From Pseudomonas batumici (lineage in GTDB: Bacteria > Pseudomonadota > Gammaproteobacteria > Pseudomonadales > Pseudomonadaceae), in the NCBI RefSeq assembly GCF_000820515.1, contig NZ_JXDG01000001.1, positions 60,233-124,232 on the forward strand: a stretch of DNA of 64,000 nucleotides, read 5' to 3'. The translations under genes were made by a program, and so were the position numbers. Shown in pieces: positions 63,921 through 64,000 of the stretch (its first letter is position 1; every line of letters starts with the position of its first letter). Under the pieces are notes generated by a model. It was not told the origin of the DNA. It made no database searches and saw only the letters and a list, made by a program, of their open reading frames with translations.

Positions 63921-64000
63921 ATGAAGGTTCTTGTAGCTGTCAAACGCGTTGTCGATTACAACGTCAAGGTTCGCGTCAAGGCGGACAATTCCGGCGTCGA
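63921..64000 (+). CDS. etfB: Electron transfer flavoprotein beta subunit, 5' end only
   Basis: The visible 26 codons, MKVLVAVKRVVDYNVKVRVKADNSGV, are the conserved start of EtfB, and the gene runs off the right edge. GAGGAA lies seven bases before the ATG. EtfB with EtfA carries electrons from acyl-CoA dehydrogenases to the ETF-QO encoded divergently 563 bp away; etfA should follow just outside. Confidence 0.93.
   Translation, partial: MKVLVAVKRVVDYNVKVRVKADNSGV

Overview
The window is a GC-rich Pseudomonas chromosome segment, most likely of the P. fluorescens lineage. Evidence: the trpI/trpBA, aroE-hemF, def-fmt-rsmB-trkA and glyQS gene order known from the origin-proximal part of Pseudomonas chromosomes, and many REP elements built on GTAGGAGC...GCTCCTAC. 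I found no rRNA, tRNA, CRISPR or prophage.

Left part, 1-36.8 kb, matches the conserved block around PA0005-PA0069 of P. aeruginosa in reverse order. It holds a LexA-box-controlled radical SAM gene, a phosphatase-like protein without its catalytic cysteine, prlC-yheV, a gamma carbonic anhydrase, stress and small envelope proteins, trpI/trpBA, choline-sulfate use (betC, choX, LysR) with a SulP transporter, then aroE, hemF, tsaC, dprA, a LysM protein, def, fmt, rsmB, trkA, a PilZ protein, an LpxL-type acyltransferase, tag, glyQS, gmhB and a PlsC-type acyltransferase. Thirteen perfect TTATCCACA (DnaA-box) words lie between 16.4 and 36.8 kb; I saw none further right.

At 36.8 kb the expected neighbour gyrB (with recF, dnaN, dnaA) is missing. 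Instead come an MHS-type transporter and an IS110-family element at 38.8-40.0 kb that sits inside a REP. Its noncoding end folds into a convincing bridge RNA: two 9-nt segments match, respectively, the REP target and the element's own end, each including the same AG/CT core, and lie in the expected target-loop/donor-loop order. Next are a nicAB-like molybdenum hydroxylase with a three-heme cytochrome c tail behind twin 18-bp palindromes, a TetR regulator, a zinc alcohol dehydrogenase and an AraC regulator.

The right part, 47.5-61.4 kb, is a nitrate assimilation cluster: cobA, a fused PP2C phosphatase/protein kinase, a nitrate transporter, nasT, nasS, a nitrate reductase fused to a CysJ-like flavoprotein, and nirBD. 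Three transcription units each carry an RpoN (-24/-12) promoter, a leader with an AACG(G/T)C hexaloop hairpin and an intrinsic terminator before the start codon. This is the architecture expected for NtrC/RpoN activation plus NasS-NasT (ANTAR) antitermination. The window ends with ETF-ubiquinone oxidoreductase and the first codons of etfB, divergent across a 563-bp region with a PsrA-like site.
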